From positions 740,679 through 804,678 of the forward strand of contig NZ_CP041765.1 in assembly GCF_007559025.1 (NCBI RefSeq): a stretch of 64,000 nt of DNA, read 5' to 3'. Under the pieces are notes generated by a model. It was not told where the DNA came from. It made no database searches and saw only the letters and a program-made list of their open reading frames with translations. A program made the translations under genes and the position numbers. Source of the DNA: Tomitella fengzijianii (lineage in GTDB: Bacteria > Actinomycetota > Actinomycetes > Mycobacteriales > Mycobacteriaceae). Shown here piece by piece: positions 24,403-33,496 of the stretch (position 1 is its first letter; each line of letters opens with the position of its first letter).

Positions 24403-24442
24403 CGTTCGCCGGCCCCGGCCATGCTGCCGCTGAGGGGCCTCG

Positions 24443-25228
24443 TCAGCCCGGCCGTAGCGCGGCCACCACCGATCTGGGTGCCGGGTTGACGTGCGCGACC
24501 CCGTCGATCACCACGGTGGGGACGGTCTCGTTGCCGTCGGCGACGGACCGGACGAAGGCGGCGGCCCGGGCGTCGTCCCGGATGTTGATCATCGCGGGCC
24601 GCAGCCGCCGGGCCCACAGGATGGCCCGCAGGCGCTGACAGAAAACGCAACCGGGGCGCCAGTACACGGTGACCCGGGGTGCGGGCGCGGCGGTGCCGCC
24701 AGTGCAGGGATCATCGGACACTTCTGCAGTTCTCGCTTCCTTGCGTGCCGGGCGGGCGGTCCGCGCGGCGGGTGGAACAGGAGCGGCAGGACCAGGGTCG
24801 GCGGGATCGGCGGCCCCGGGGCCACCGCGCCACCGCGCCACCGCACTGTCTGCGTCCACCAGGCCGATCGGCAGCATCGGCGGGGACGGGGCGCGCATCC
24901 ATTCCGCGATGCGCCGGTTGAGCTCGGCGACGTGGGCGCGCACCTCGTTCTCCGCGCCGGGTGTGCGCGGGTCGATGTCCGCGACGGTGCGGGGGAGCTC
25001 GTCGACCTCCCGGCGCAGCTGCAGAGAGATCGGCAGCAGCGCGTCGGTGGACAGGCCCTCCTCCTCGAGTTTGCGGCGTACCCAGCCCATGTCGTCGTCC
25101 GTGCGCGACGGGGGGATGGGCTTGCCGGTCCCCGGCAGGCCGTCGAGGTCGCCGCGCTCGGTCGCGACGCGGATCTGCCGCTCCACCCACGATTCGACCG
25201 TCGTACCCGCCGGCTTGCGCTCGGTCAT
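24443..25228 (-). CDS. DUF1992 (DnaJC28-like) - mycoredoxin fusion protein
   Basis: 261-aa two-part protein. Residues ~10-80 match DUF1992, the conserved region of DnaJ-homologue C28 proteins (WVERQIRVATERGDLDGLPGTGKP, then MGWVRRKLEEEGLS). A Pro/Ala linker (~135-182) leads to a glutaredoxin domain (~185-261) with CVFC (Cys194, Cys197), a TVPTVVIDG cis-proline loop and AAAFVRSVADGN, close to mycobacterial mycoredoxin-1. The second half should use mycothiol to reduce disulfides; the first half has no known activity. One uninterrupted frame joins them. GGAGGAG lies 7 nt upstream of the ATG. Confidence 0.86.
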   Translation of the reverse strand: MTERKPAGTTVESWVERQIRVATERGDLDGLPGTGKPIPPSRTDDDMGWVRRKLEEEGLSTDALLPISLQLRREVDELPRTVADIDPRTPGAENEVRAHVAELNRRIAEWMRAPSPPMLPIGLVDADSAVARWRGGPGAADPADPGPAAPVPPAARTARPARKEARTAEVSDDPCTGGTAAPAPRVTVYWRPGCVFCQRLRAILWARRLRPAMINIRDDARAAAFVRSVADGNETVPTVVIDGVAHVNPAPRSVVAALRPG

Positions 25229-25414
25229 GGGTCCGCTCCTCCGATCGAGGATCCGCGTTCCTCCGGTCGTCCCTCCGCCTCTTCTCGATTGTCGGCGCCG
25301 ACGCCGCGCGCGGCAAGCACCGGCCGTAGCCCTGTACTCGCCCGTACGGTTTTCGGCCGGTATAGATCGGGGGAGGGCCGCCGGATTCGCGACCCCCGAA
25401 CCGGAAGGACCCTG

Positions 25415-26926
25415 ATGAGCGAAACGGCCGCCACCGCGGGCGCACACTGCACGGAGGCATCTGCCACGGCACCCGCGGCGGGGGTGGAGTTCGCCCGCGC
25501 CGGGGAGGCGCGCCCGACGACCTCGCCGATGCGGTCGGTGCTCGCGGCGGCCGCGGCCGCCGCGTCGGACGACCTCGCGGCGCGCGTGGCGGGCAGCCGC
25601 GACTGGCGCACGGACTATGCGCCGCTCATGGCGGAGCTGACCTCCCATTCGGCGCGCGACGCGGACATGGCCTGGGCCATCGCGGACGCGGGAACCGCCC
25701 GCGCGCGGCGGGAACTGGTCTGGGAGTCCGCCACCGGCGCGGTTCCGCTCGACCAGGTGGGCGAGGAGGACTGGTCGGTGCCGGCTCCCGCGACCGGGCA
25801 GGTCATCGGGGCCGCGGAGCCGGAGCCGACGTTGCGCGTGCCGTACCGCGGCGGTGTCCTCGAGGGCGACGCGCTCGTCGCGCAGCTCGGCCGGTGGGTG
25901 GCGGCGGGGGTCGTCGAGCCCTCGTTCGCACTGGCGATCACGCGGGTGGTGGAGAACCCGCAGTGGCTCTCGCTGCCCGGCCGCACCATCGCGATGATGG
26001 GCGCGGGCGGCGAGCTGAGCCCGCTCGAACCCTTCGCCCGGTGGGGCGCGGACATCCTCGCAGTCGACCTGCCCGCCGAGCGCGTGTGGGACCGCATCGT
26101 GCGAATGGCGGAGGAGGGTACGGGGCGCGTCCGCTTCCCGGTGGATGCGGACGGCACCCCGGGCCTGGACATCGTCGGCGCGCCGGCGGTGGCGGCGGCC
26201 TGGCTGGACGGGCACGCGGGCGCGGGCGACGCGGCGGGATCGCGTCTGGTCTTCGGCATGTACGCCTACGCGGACCGGGGCGCACACGTGCGCATCAGCA
26301 TGGCCACCGACCTGATCATCGAGCGGCTCCTGGCGGCGCATCCTTCGACCGCGCTCGCCTATCTGCAGACGCCGACGGACGCGTTCGTCGTGCCGCCCGA
26401 GGTGGTGGCGGCGGGCCACGGCGCCTGGGACGGCCGCGACGCCAAGCGCTACCTGCAGGCGCCGCTGCGCTTGGCGGGTCGCGGCGCGCTGTTCGAGCCC
26501 TCGTACCGGTCCGTGCACGAGGACGGCACCGCGGTGGCGGACATCCTCGTGCCGCAGCAGGGCCCCAGCTACGCGATGGCCAAGCGGCTGCAGCGCTGGC
26601 GCGGGATCAGCGCCGAGCGCGCCGGGCACGCGGTGTCGTTCAACGTGGCGCCCGCGTCGTGGACCCGGTCGGTGACGAAGAACCGGGTGCTGGCGGCGGC
26701 GTACAAGGGGGCGCGGCGGTTCGGCGTGGAGATATTCGCCGCGGACACCACGCGGGTGCTCATGGCGGCACTGCTGGCCCACGACCTCAACCACGCCGCC
26801 GGCGCGCGTCCGCACCCCGAGCACCTGTTCGCGGATCAGGCGGCGCACGGCGGGCTGTGGCGCTCGGCGTACGAGCCGAAGACCGTGCTGGGCTTCGCGG
26901 CGCTGCTGGGGATGGCGCGGCTGTAG
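25415..26926 (+). CDS. Unrecognised 503-aa protein with a Rossmann-like segment
   Basis: 503-aa soluble protein; I do not recognise the family. After a low-complexity leader (~1-40), the middle contains TIAMMGAGGELSPLEPFARWGADILAVDLP (~190-220), a glycine-rich beta-alpha-beta pattern that would fit a dinucleotide-binding fold. Later come RISMATDLIIERLLAAHPSTALAYLQTPTDAF and VPQQGPSYAMAKRLQRWRGISAERAGHAVSFN, then a conserved-looking end (VLMAALLAHDLNHAAG). The C-terminal YEPKTVLGFAALLG is amphipathic. Start ATG 25415 has GGAAGGA 5 nt upstream. A single gene with its own upstream region (25229-25414), divergent from the DUF1992 fusion. High coding confidence, no function. Confidence 0.85.
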   Translation: MSETAATAGAHCTEASATAPAAGVEFARAGEARPTTSPMRSVLAAAAAAASDDLAARVAGSRDWRTDYAPLMAELTSHSARDADMAWAIADAGTARARRELVWESATGAVPLDQVGEEDWSVPAPATGQVIGAAEPEPTLRVPYRGGVLEGDALVAQLGRWVAAGVVEPSFALAITRVVENPQWLSLPGRTIAMMGAGGELSPLEPFARWGADILAVDLPAERVWDRIVRMAEEGTGRVRFPVDADGTPGLDIVGAPAVAAAWLDGHAGAGDAAGSRLVFGMYAYADRGAHVRISMATDLIIERLLAAHPSTALAYLQTPTDAFVVPPEVVAAGHGAWDGRDAKRYLQAPLRLAGRGALFEPSYRSVHEDGTAVADILVPQQGPSYAMAKRLQRWRGISAERAGHAVSFNVAPASWTRSVTKNRVLAAAYKGARRFGVEIFAADTTRVLMAALLAHDLNHAAGARPHPEHLFADQAAHGGLWRSAYEPKTVLGFAALLGMARL

Positions 26927-26986
26927 CCCTCGGGCGGCGGCGTACTGCCGACTCCAGGCCTTCGTGATTCCGGACGCTCCGGGGGC

Positions 26987-27883
26987 TTACGTTCCGAGTG
27001 AATCGCTGAGGCTGCCGAACAGCGTGCACAAGGATCCGGTGCAGTCGTCCGTGGAGTAGACGATGGTGACCGAGGCGGCGTCATCGGTCGGTGCAGGGGC
27101 GTTGCCACCGGTGGGGACCAGTGAGGAACCGCCGCCGCCGCCGGCGCTTTCGCCGCCGCCGCCACCACCGAACAGTCCGCCGCCGCCACCGCCGCCGCCG
27201 TCGCAGTAGGATCCGTAGTCGCCGACGCCGCCGGCCCCTCGCGTTCCGGGGGACGCTGCGGCGGAGCCGCCTGCGCCGCCCGCGGATTCAGTACCGGCGC
27301 CGCCGCCACCGGGGGCGCCGTGCCCGGCGTCGCCGCCGGGGCCGGAGTGGACGCAGGCGCCGCCGCCTCCGCCACCCGCCGCGATGATGACCCGCGAACC
27401 GAGGGTGCCGGAATCCGATTCCGTGCGGCTGACGGTACGGACGTCCGTCGCCCCGCCACCGCCCCCGCCGTCGTAGCCGCCGTCGCCTCCGCCGTTCCAG
27501 CCTCCAGCCGTCTGATTCCCGTGGCCGCCGTCCCCGCCGACCTCGATGTATAGCGTCTCCACCTGCGCGGTGTCGATGATTCCGGACACCCGCGCACCAC
27601 GGCCCCCGGCGCCGCCTCTCCAGCCGGACATTCCGTGACCGCCGATCGCGGTGACGTCGACGTTCGCGATGCCGTCGGGGACCGCGAAGGTCTGCTCGCC
27701 GCCGGTGAAGGTGTAGGTGCAGGTGACCGTGCCGTCCCCGTCGCTTGTGCACTCGTCGGGCAGGGCGGGGGCGGCGCCGGCCAGCGCCGGTACGGCCAGA
27801 ACGTAGGCGCCGGCCAGGGTGAGGCCCGCGACGCCGGCCCCTGTGCGGTGTTTCATCGTGCGGTGCGAATGGATTCGGGACAT
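26987..27883 (-). CDS. Secreted glycine-rich protein (ALK/LTK Gly-rich-domain-like)
   Basis: 298-aa exported protein. The signal peptide (MKHRTGAGVAGLTLAGAYVLAVPALAGA) ends at an AxA-type site near residue 38. A beta-rich part follows (CTYTFTGGEQTFAVPDGIANVDVTAIGG), then a ~170-residue region of GG, GGG and GGGG runs, and finally VTIVYSTDDCTGSLCTLFG with two close cysteines. The arrangement resembles the glycine-rich domain seen in ALK/LTK receptors and in some secreted actinobacterial proteins, a compact polyglycine-helix fold. Function unknown; a cell-surface or secreted structural role is plausible. GGAG lies 6 nt upstream of the ATG. Codon use in the core is repetitive (GGC/GGT). Confidence 0.78.
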   Translation of the reverse strand: MSRIHSHRTMKHRTGAGVAGLTLAGAYVLAVPALAGAAPALPDECTSDGDGTVTCTYTFTGGEQTFAVPDGIANVDVTAIGGHGMSGWRGGAGGRGARVSGIIDTAQVETLYIEVGGDGGHGNQTAGGWNGGGDGGYDGGGGGGATDVRTVSRTESDSGTLGSRVIIAAGGGGGGACVHSGPGGDAGHGAPGGGGAGTESAGGAGGSAAASPGTRGAGGVGDYGSYCDGGGGGGGGLFGGGGGGESAGGGGGSSLVPTGGNAPAPTDDAASVTIVYSTDDCTGSLCTLFGSLSDSLGT

Positions 27884-28081
27884 GAGGAGCTCCGTCCGTC
27901 GATAATATTAAATGGGCATGAAATAAACGGTACTCTTCGTCCGTGAGTGACGGCAAGGGTTCGGCGCGACGCGGCGGTGGGCGGCTGGGCGGCGTGATTC
28001 CAGCAACCAGGGCACGAGTTCGTGGAGAAAGTGACCTGGAATGCTGGATCGGCGCGTCAGCCCGCTCCCGCCGCACCCAAA

Positions 28082-28105
28082 AACAATCATTCATGCTTGA
28101 TTGTT
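28082..28105. promoter_or_regulatory. Perfect AT-rich palindrome upstream of the carboxylase operon
   Basis: AACAATCA, 8 nt, TGATTGTT: perfect 8-bp arms in an otherwise GC-rich region, 27 nt upstream of the operon's first start. Size and symmetry fit a TetR-family operator; the tetR gene that ends this operon is the natural candidate. The wider 248-nt stretch 27884-28131 between the divergent genes also holds an AT-rich patch (27900-27935) likely to contain the promoter of the glycine-rich gene. Confidence 0.55.
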
Positions 28106-28131
28106 CGCCGATGCTGTGTGACGCTGGGCAC

Positions 28132-28944
28132 GTGGTTGATCTCGAACCGGTCCTGGCGGACCTCGACGCGGAGGGCGAGGCGCTCGACGCGCTCGTCGCG
28201 GGCCTGGAACCCGGGGGGTGGTCCACTCCGACGCCGGCCGCAGGCTGGACCATCGCGCATCAGATCGGGCACCTCGCCTGGACGGACGCGGCATCGTTGA
28301 CGGCCGCGACCGACGAGGCCGGATTCCACGAGCTCGTCGCGGCGGCCTGGGCGGACCCCACCGGATTCGTCGACGTGGGCGCGGAGCGGTGGGCGCAGAC
28401 GGCCCCCGGGGAGCTGCTGGCGGCCTGGCGCGCGGGCCGGTCGGCGCTCACGAGCGCGCTGCGCGACAGGCCGACGGGGGAGAAGGTGCCGTGGTTCGGC
28501 CCGCCGATGAGTCCCGTGTCGGTGGCGACGGCCCGGATCATGGAGACGTGGGCCCACGGCGAGGACGTCGCCGACGCGCTGGGCGTGACCAGGGCGCCGT
28601 CGGCCCGGCTGCGGCACGTCGCCCACATCGGGGTCCGCACGCGCGACTTCGCCTTCGCCGTCCACGAGCTCCCGCCGCCGGACACGCCGTTCCGCGTGGA
28701 GCTCACCGCCCCCGACGGCGACGGCTGGGCGTGGGGGCCTGAGGACGCCGCACAGCGGATCACCGGGCCCGCCCTGGACTTCTGCCTGCTCGTCACCCAG
28801 CGGCGGCATCCCGACGACCTCGCCGTCACGGCGGACGGCGACGACGCGAGGAGATGGATGACGATCGCACAGGCCTTCGCGGGCGCACCTGGAGGCGGGC
28901 GTCCTCCGCTCTCCGCGCAGCCGCGGCGGGAGGAGGCCCGATGA
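28132..28944 (+). CDS. TIGR03084-family metal-binding protein
   Basis: 270-aa protein of the DinB/maleylpyruvate-isomerase-like fold (TIGR03084). An N-terminal four-helix bundle carries [18 protein letters not shown], and [15 protein letters not shown] supplies further histidines for a metal site. The C-terminal domain follows from ~200. Related folds use mycothiol as cofactor, but activity for this subfamily is not established. GTG 28132 gives the usual family N-terminus ([23 protein letters not shown]); starts at 28111, 28093 or 27943 are open but would run into the upstream palindrome. The stop overlaps atuA (ATGA): first gene of the carboxylase operon. Confidence 0.82.
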   Translation: MVDLEPVLADLDAEGEALDALVAGLEPGGWSTPTPAAGWTIAHQIGHLAWTDAASLTAATDEAGFHELVAAAWADPTGFVDVGAERWAQTAPGELLAAWRAGRSALTSALRDRPTGEKVPWFGPPMSPVSVATARIMETWAHGEDVADALGVTRAPSARLRHVAHIGVRTRDFAFAVHELPPPDTPFRVELTAPDGDGWAWGPEDAAQRITGPALDFCLLVTQRRHPDDLAVTADGDDARRWMTIAQAFAGAPGGGRPPLSAQPRREEAR

Positions 28945-30692
28945 CACCGCTCGCGTCCGGCCCGGACCTGATCCGCGTCGGCAACTGCTCCGGCTTCTAC
29001 GGCGACCGCATCTCGGCCATGCGCGAGATGCTCGAGGGCGGCGAGCTGGACGTTCTCACCGGCGACTACCTGGCCGAGCTCACCATGCTGATCCTCGGCC
29101 GCGATCGGATGAAGCACCCTGAGCTCGGCTACGCCAAGACGTTCGTGCGCCAACTCGAGGACTGCCTGGGCCTGGCCCTGGACAAGGGGGTGCGGATCGT
29201 CGCCAACGCGGGCGGGCTCAACCCGGCCGGGCTGGCCGCGCGGCTCCGCGAGCTGGCGGCGGAGCTGGGCCTGCCTGCGACGGTCGCGCACGTCGAGGGC
29301 GACGACCTGGCGCCGCGGGCCGCCGAGCTGGGACTGGGCGAGCCCCTCACTGCCAACGCGTACCTGGGGGCGTGGGGCATAGTCGAGGCGCTGCGCTCCG
29401 GCGCGGACGTCGTCGTGACGGGGCGGGTCACGGACGCGTCGGTGATCGTCGGTCCTGCGGCCGCCCACTTCGGCTGGCGCCGCACGGATTACGACGCGCT
29501 CGCCGGGGCCGTGGTCGCCGGACACGTCATCGAGTGCGGCACCCAGGCCACCGGCGGGAACTTCTCGTTCTTCCGCGAGATCCCCGACATGTCGCGGCCG
29601 GGCTTCCCCCTCGCCGAAATCCGCCGCGACGGGTCGTCGGTGATCACCAAGCACGGCGGCACCGCGGGCGCTGTCACCGTCGACACCGTCACCGCGCAAC
29701 TGATGTATGAGATCCAGACCGCGCGCTACGCGAACCCGGACGCCACGGCGCGGCTGGACACGATCGCGCTCGCACAGGACGGTCCCGACCGCGTCGCCAT
29801 CACCGGGGTGCAGGGCGAGCCACCGCCGCCGGACCTCAAGGTCTCGCTCAACACGCTCGGCGGGTTCCGCAACGAGATGACGTTCGTGCTGACGGGGCTG
29901 GACATCGCGGCGAAGGCGGACCTGACCCGGCGGCAGCTCGAGTCTTGGCTGCCGACCCGTCCCGCCGAGCTGACCTGGGACCTCGCCCGGGTGGACCGCG
30001 CGGACGCCCCCACCCAGCAGCAGGCGAGCGCACTGCTCACCTGCGCCGTGCGGGACCCGGACCCGGACGTGGTGGGCAGGGCGTTCTCCAACGTCGCCGT
30101 CGAGCTCGCGCTGGCGGGCTACCCGGGCGCCACGCTCACGTCGATGCCCGGCGTCGCCTCGCCCTACGGCGTGTTCGCCGCCGGATACGTCGACCGCGGG
30201 ACGGTGCCGCACGTCGCTGTGCTGCCGGACGGCGCACGGGTGGACATTCCGCCGGCCGGCGAGACCCGCGTGCTGGAACCGGTGCCGGACCCCGCGCCGC
30301 CTGCGGGCGGGGAGGACGGGGACGGCCCGACGCGCAGGGTCCCGCTGGGCGCAGTGGCCGCGGCCCGCAGCGGCGACAAGGGCGGCAACGCCAACATCGG
30401 CGTCTGGGTCCGCACCGACGCGCAGTGGTGGTGGCTCTCGCGCGCGCTCACCGTCGACGCGCTGCGCGGGATGCTGCCGGAGACCGAGGGCCTGCCGATC
30501 ACGCGCACGCTCCTGCCGAACCTGCGGGCGGTCAACTTCGTGATCGAGGGCATCCTCGGGCAGGGCGTCGCGTACAACGCGCGATTCGACCCGCAGGCCA
30601 AGGGCCTCGCCGAGTGGCTGCGCTCGCGCCGCATCGACATGCCCGCGTCCGTCGCGGACACCGGAATCGACGTCGAGGAGTCGGCACTGTGA
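28941..30692 (+). CDS. AtuA-family (DUF1446) acyl-CoA catabolism protein
   Basis: 583-aa protein of the AtuA/DUF1446 family, the counterpart of Rv0976c. The large N-terminal domain shows [36 protein letters not shown] and [18 protein letters not shown], with [19 protein letters not shown] in the core. A separate C-terminal module (~465-583; [19 protein letters not shown]) is also typical. AtuA is required for acyclic terpene utilisation in Pseudomonas, but its reaction is not defined. It is coupled to genes on both sides by 4-nt overlaps. A ~25-residue Pro/Gly-rich linker separates the two modules. Confidence 0.88.
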   Translation: MTPLASGPDLIRVGNCSGFYGDRISAMREMLEGGELDVLTGDYLAELTMLILGRDRMKHPELGYAKTFVRQLEDCLGLALDKGVRIVANAGGLNPAGLAARLRELAAELGLPATVAHVEGDDLAPRAAELGLGEPLTANAYLGAWGIVEALRSGADVVVTGRVTDASVIVGPAAAHFGWRRTDYDALAGAVVAGHVIECGTQATGGNFSFFREIPDMSRPGFPLAEIRRDGSSVITKHGGTAGAVTVDTVTAQLMYEIQTARYANPDATARLDTIALAQDGPDRVAITGVQGEPPPPDLKVSLNTLGGFRNEMTFVLTGLDIAAKADLTRRQLESWLPTRPAELTWDLARVDRADAPTQQQASALLTCAVRDPDPDVVGRAFSNVAVELALAGYPGATLTSMPGVASPYGVFAAGYVDRGTVPHVAVLPDGARVDIPPAGETRVLEPVPDPAPPAGGEDGDGPTRRVPLGAVAAARSGDKGGNANIGVWVRTDAQWWWLSRALTVDALRGMLPETEGLPITRTLLPNLRAVNFVIEGILGQGVAYNARFDPQAKGLAEWLRSRRIDMPASVADTGIDVEESAL

Positions 30693-31882
30693 CAGGAGAC
30701 CTGCGGGGGAGCGCCGGAAACCACTGGGACGGCCCCGACGCCGCCGCGCTGCGCAGCACCGTGAGCGCCTTCATGGCGCGCGAGGTGCTTCCGCACCAGG
30801 ACGAGTGGGAGCGGGCGGGCGAGCTGCCGCGGAGTCTTCACCGTGCGGCGGGCGCGCTGGGGCTGCTGGGCGCCTCGTTCCCGGAGGCTGCGGGCGGCGG
30901 GGGCGGGTCGCCGCGGGATGCGGTGATCATCTGCGAGCAGATGCACTACGACGGGTGCTCCGGCGGGCTGTTCGCGTCCCTGTTCACCTGCGGGATCGCG
31001 GTGCCGCACCTGATCGCCGGCGGCGACCCCGGCCAGATCGACCGGTGGGTGCGGCCGGCACTGGAAGGCACGGCCATCGGCGCGCTCGCGATCACCGAGC
31101 CCGGGGGCGGTTCGGACGTCGGCCACCTGCGCACCCGCGCGGTCCGCGATGGCGACCACTACGTGGTGGACGGCGCCAAGACCTTCATCACCTCGGGCGT
31201 GCGCGCCGACTTCGTCGTCGCCGCGGTGCGCACGGGCGACCCCGGCGAGCCCGGCGGCCGGGGTGCGGGCGGCGTTTCGCTGCTGGTGGTGGAGAAGGGC
31301 ACGCCCGGGTTCGAGGTGTCCCGCAGGCTCGACAAGATGGGCTGGCTGGCCTCCGACACGGCCGAGCTGGCGTTCACCGGCTGCCGGGTGCCCGCGGAGA
31401 ACCTGGTGGGCCCGGAGAACAGCGGCTTCCTGCAGATCGCTCAGGCCTTCGTCACCGAGCGGGTGGCGCTGGCCGCGCAGGCGTACTCGGCGGCGCAGCG
31501 CTGCCTGGACCTGACGCTGGCGTGGTGCCGCGACCGGGAGACGTTCGGCAGGCCGCTCATCGCCCGCCAGCCGGTGCAGGACACGCTCACCGAGATGGCG
31601 CGGCGCATCGACGTGGCCCGGGTCTACACGCGCCACGTCGTCGACCGGTATGCGGCGGGCGACGACGACCTGGTGGCCGAGGTCTGCTTCGCGAAGAACA
31701 CCGCGGTGGAGACCGGGGAATGGGTGGCGCACAAGGCGGTCCAGCTCTTCGGCGGCATGGGGTACATGCGCGAGAGCGAGGTGGAGCGCCAGTACCGGGA
31801 CATGCGCATCCTCGGCATCGGCGGCGGCACCACGGAGATTCTGACCGGATTGGCGGCGAAGCGATTGGGGTTCCAGGGATGA
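30689..31882 (+). CDS. fadE13: Acyl-CoA dehydrogenase, FadE13-like
   Basis: 397-aa single-domain acyl-CoA dehydrogenase. The FAD-binding strand reads AIGALAITEPGGGSDVGHLRTRA, and the substrate/FAD segment YVVDGAKTFITSG follows. The central helix region is CRDRETFGRPLIARQPVQ and the C-terminal loop is ILGIGGGTTEILTGLAAKRLG. It would introduce the 2,3-double bond of the branched acyl-CoA handled by the operon. The GTG at 30689 overlaps the atuA stop and its own stop overlaps accD2. Position between the AtuA gene and accD2 matches M. tuberculosis fadE13. Confidence 0.9.
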   Translation: MTGDLRGSAGNHWDGPDAAALRSTVSAFMAREVLPHQDEWERAGELPRSLHRAAGALGLLGASFPEAAGGGGGSPRDAVIICEQMHYDGCSGGLFASLFTCGIAVPHLIAGGDPGQIDRWVRPALEGTAIGALAITEPGGGSDVGHLRTRAVRDGDHYVVDGAKTFITSGVRADFVVAAVRTGDPGEPGGRGAGGVSLLVVEKGTPGFEVSRRLDKMGWLASDTAELAFTGCRVPAENLVGPENSGFLQIAQAFVTERVALAAQAYSAAQRCLDLTLAWCRDRETFGRPLIARQPVQDTLTEMARRIDVARVYTRHVVDRYAAGDDDLVAEVCFAKNTAVETGEWVAHKAVQLFGGMGYMRESEVERQYRDMRILGIGGGTTEILTGLAAKRLGFQG

Positions 31883-33489
31883 GCACGTTGAAGACTCTCC
31901 TCGACACGGGGTCGGAGGAGTACCGCGCCGCGGCCGAGGCCATGGGGCGCAAGCTCGACGAGATCGGCGCCGAGGTGGACAAGGCGCTCGCCGGCGGCGG
32001 GGAGAAGTACGTCGAGCGGCACCGGCGCCGCGGCAAGCTGCTCGCCCGTGAACGCATCGAGTTGCTCATCGACGAGGACTCGCCGTTCCTCGAGTTGTGC
32101 ACGCTCGCAGCCTGGGGGACCGACTTTCCCGTGGGCGCCAACGTGGTCACCGGGATCGGCGTGGTCGAGGGCGTCGAGTGCATGATCGTCGCCAACGACC
32201 CCACCAGCCGTGGCGGCGCGTCGAACCCGTGGACCATCAAGAAGTCCTTCCGCATCAACGAGATCGTCCAGCAGAACAGGCTGCCGGTCATCTCGCTGGT
32301 GGAATCGGCCGGCGCCGACCTGCCGACGCAGAAGGAGGTGTTCATCCCCGGCGGGCGGATGTTCCGCGACCTCACTCGCGCGTCGGCCTCCGGGATACCC
32401 ACCGTGGCACTGGTGTTCGGCAACTCCACTGCCGGTGGCGCATACATCCCCGGCATGTCCGACCACGTGGTGATGGTCAAGGACCGCTCCAAGGTGTTCC
32501 TCGGCGGACCGCCGCTGGTCAAGATGGCCACGGGGGAGGTCTCGGACGACGAGTCCCTGGGCGGCGCGGAGATGCACGCCCGCACGTCCGGGCTGGCCGA
32601 CTACTTCGCGCAGGACGAGTACGACGCCATCCGCATCGGCCGGTCCATCGTCAAGCGGCTGAACTGGCACAAGAAGGGGCCCGCGCCCCTGCTCGGCCCC
32701 GGCGGACAGGCGCCCGCGCCGCTGTACGACGCGGAGCAGCTCCTGGGCATCGTGCCGGAGGATCTCAAGGTGCCGTTCGATCCGCGCGAGGTCATCGCGC
32801 GCATCGTCGACGGGTCCGAGTTCGACGAGTTCAAGGCGCTCTACGGGTCGTCGCTGGTCACCGGATGGGCGCGGTTGCACGGCTATCCCGTCGGGATCCT
32901 CGCCAACGCGCGCGGCGTGCTGTTCTCCGAGGAGGCGCAGAAGGCCGCGCAGTTCATCCAGCTGGCCAACCGGGCGGACACCCCGCTGCTGTTCCTGCAC
33001 AACACCACCGGCTACATGGTGGGGGCGGAGTACGAGCAGGGCGGCATCATCAAGCACGGGGCGATGATGATCAACGCGGTGTCCAATTCGACGGTGCCGC
33101 ACCTCTCCCTGCTGATCGGCGCCTCCTACGGCGCGGGCCACTACGGCATGTGCGGCAGGGCGTACGACCCGCGATTCCTGTTCGCCTGGCCCAGCGCCAA
33201 ATCCGCGGTGATGGGTCCCGCCCAGCTCGCAGGGGTCATCTCCATCGTCAGCCGCGCGAGCGCCGAGGCGAAGGGACGTCCCTTCGACGAGGAGGCCGAC
33301 GCCGGGATGCGCGCGATGGTGGAGGCCCAGATCGAGGCCGAGTCGCTGCCGATGTTCCTGTCCGGCCGCGTGTTCGACGACGGCATCATCGACCCGCGCG
33401 ACACCCGGACGGTGTTGGGGATGTGCCTGTCCGCCATCGCGTCCGCACCGATCGAGGGCACCGGCAACTTCGGTGTCTTCAGAATGTGA
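31879..33489 (+). CDS. accD2: Acyl-CoA carboxylase carboxyltransferase (beta) subunit
   Basis: 536-aa carboxyltransferase with the two crotonase-fold halves of AccD/PccB proteins. The N half binds the acyl-CoA (ESAGADLPTQKEVFIPGGRMF, GNSTAGGAYIPGMSD). The C half binds carboxybiotin (FLHNTTGYMVGAEYEQGGIIKHGAMM, IGASYGAGHYGMCGRAYDPRFLFAWPSAKS). The sequence is closest in style to methylcrotonyl/geranyl-CoA carboxylase beta chains (LFLHNTTGYMVG, GHYGMCGRAY) rather than to propionyl-CoA ones (inference). It partners the biotin subunit encoded next. ATGA overlap with fadE13; same order as in M. tuberculosis. Confidence 0.92.
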   Translation: MSTLKTLLDTGSEEYRAAAEAMGRKLDEIGAEVDKALAGGGEKYVERHRRRGKLLARERIELLIDEDSPFLELCTLAAWGTDFPVGANVVTGIGVVEGVECMIVANDPTSRGGASNPWTIKKSFRINEIVQQNRLPVISLVESAGADLPTQKEVFIPGGRMFRDLTRASASGIPTVALVFGNSTAGGAYIPGMSDHVVMVKDRSKVFLGGPPLVKMATGEVSDDESLGGAEMHARTSGLADYFAQDEYDAIRIGRSIVKRLNWHKKGPAPLLGPGGQAPAPLYDAEQLLGIVPEDLKVPFDPREVIARIVDGSEFDEFKALYGSSLVTGWARLHGYPVGILANARGVLFSEEAQKAAQFIQLANRADTPLLFLHNTTGYMVGAEYEQGGIIKHGAMMINAVSNSTVPHLSLLIGASYGAGHYGMCGRAYDPRFLFAWPSAKSAVMGPAQLAGVISIVSRASAEAKGRPFDEEADAGMRAMVEAQIEAESLPMFLSGRVFDDGIIDPRDTRTVLGMCLSAIASAPIEGTGNFGVFRM

Positions 33490-33496
33490 GCCTGCC

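Noticed and set aside
27060-27560. GGC/GCC-rich stretch as a CRISPR-like or noncoding repeat
   Set aside because: It encodes the glycine-rich domain of an intact secreted protein; there are no regular spacers.
27943-28131. Earlier start for the TIGR03084 protein
   Set aside because: The added residues do not resemble the family, and the stretch contains a perfect palindrome that fits a regulatory site.
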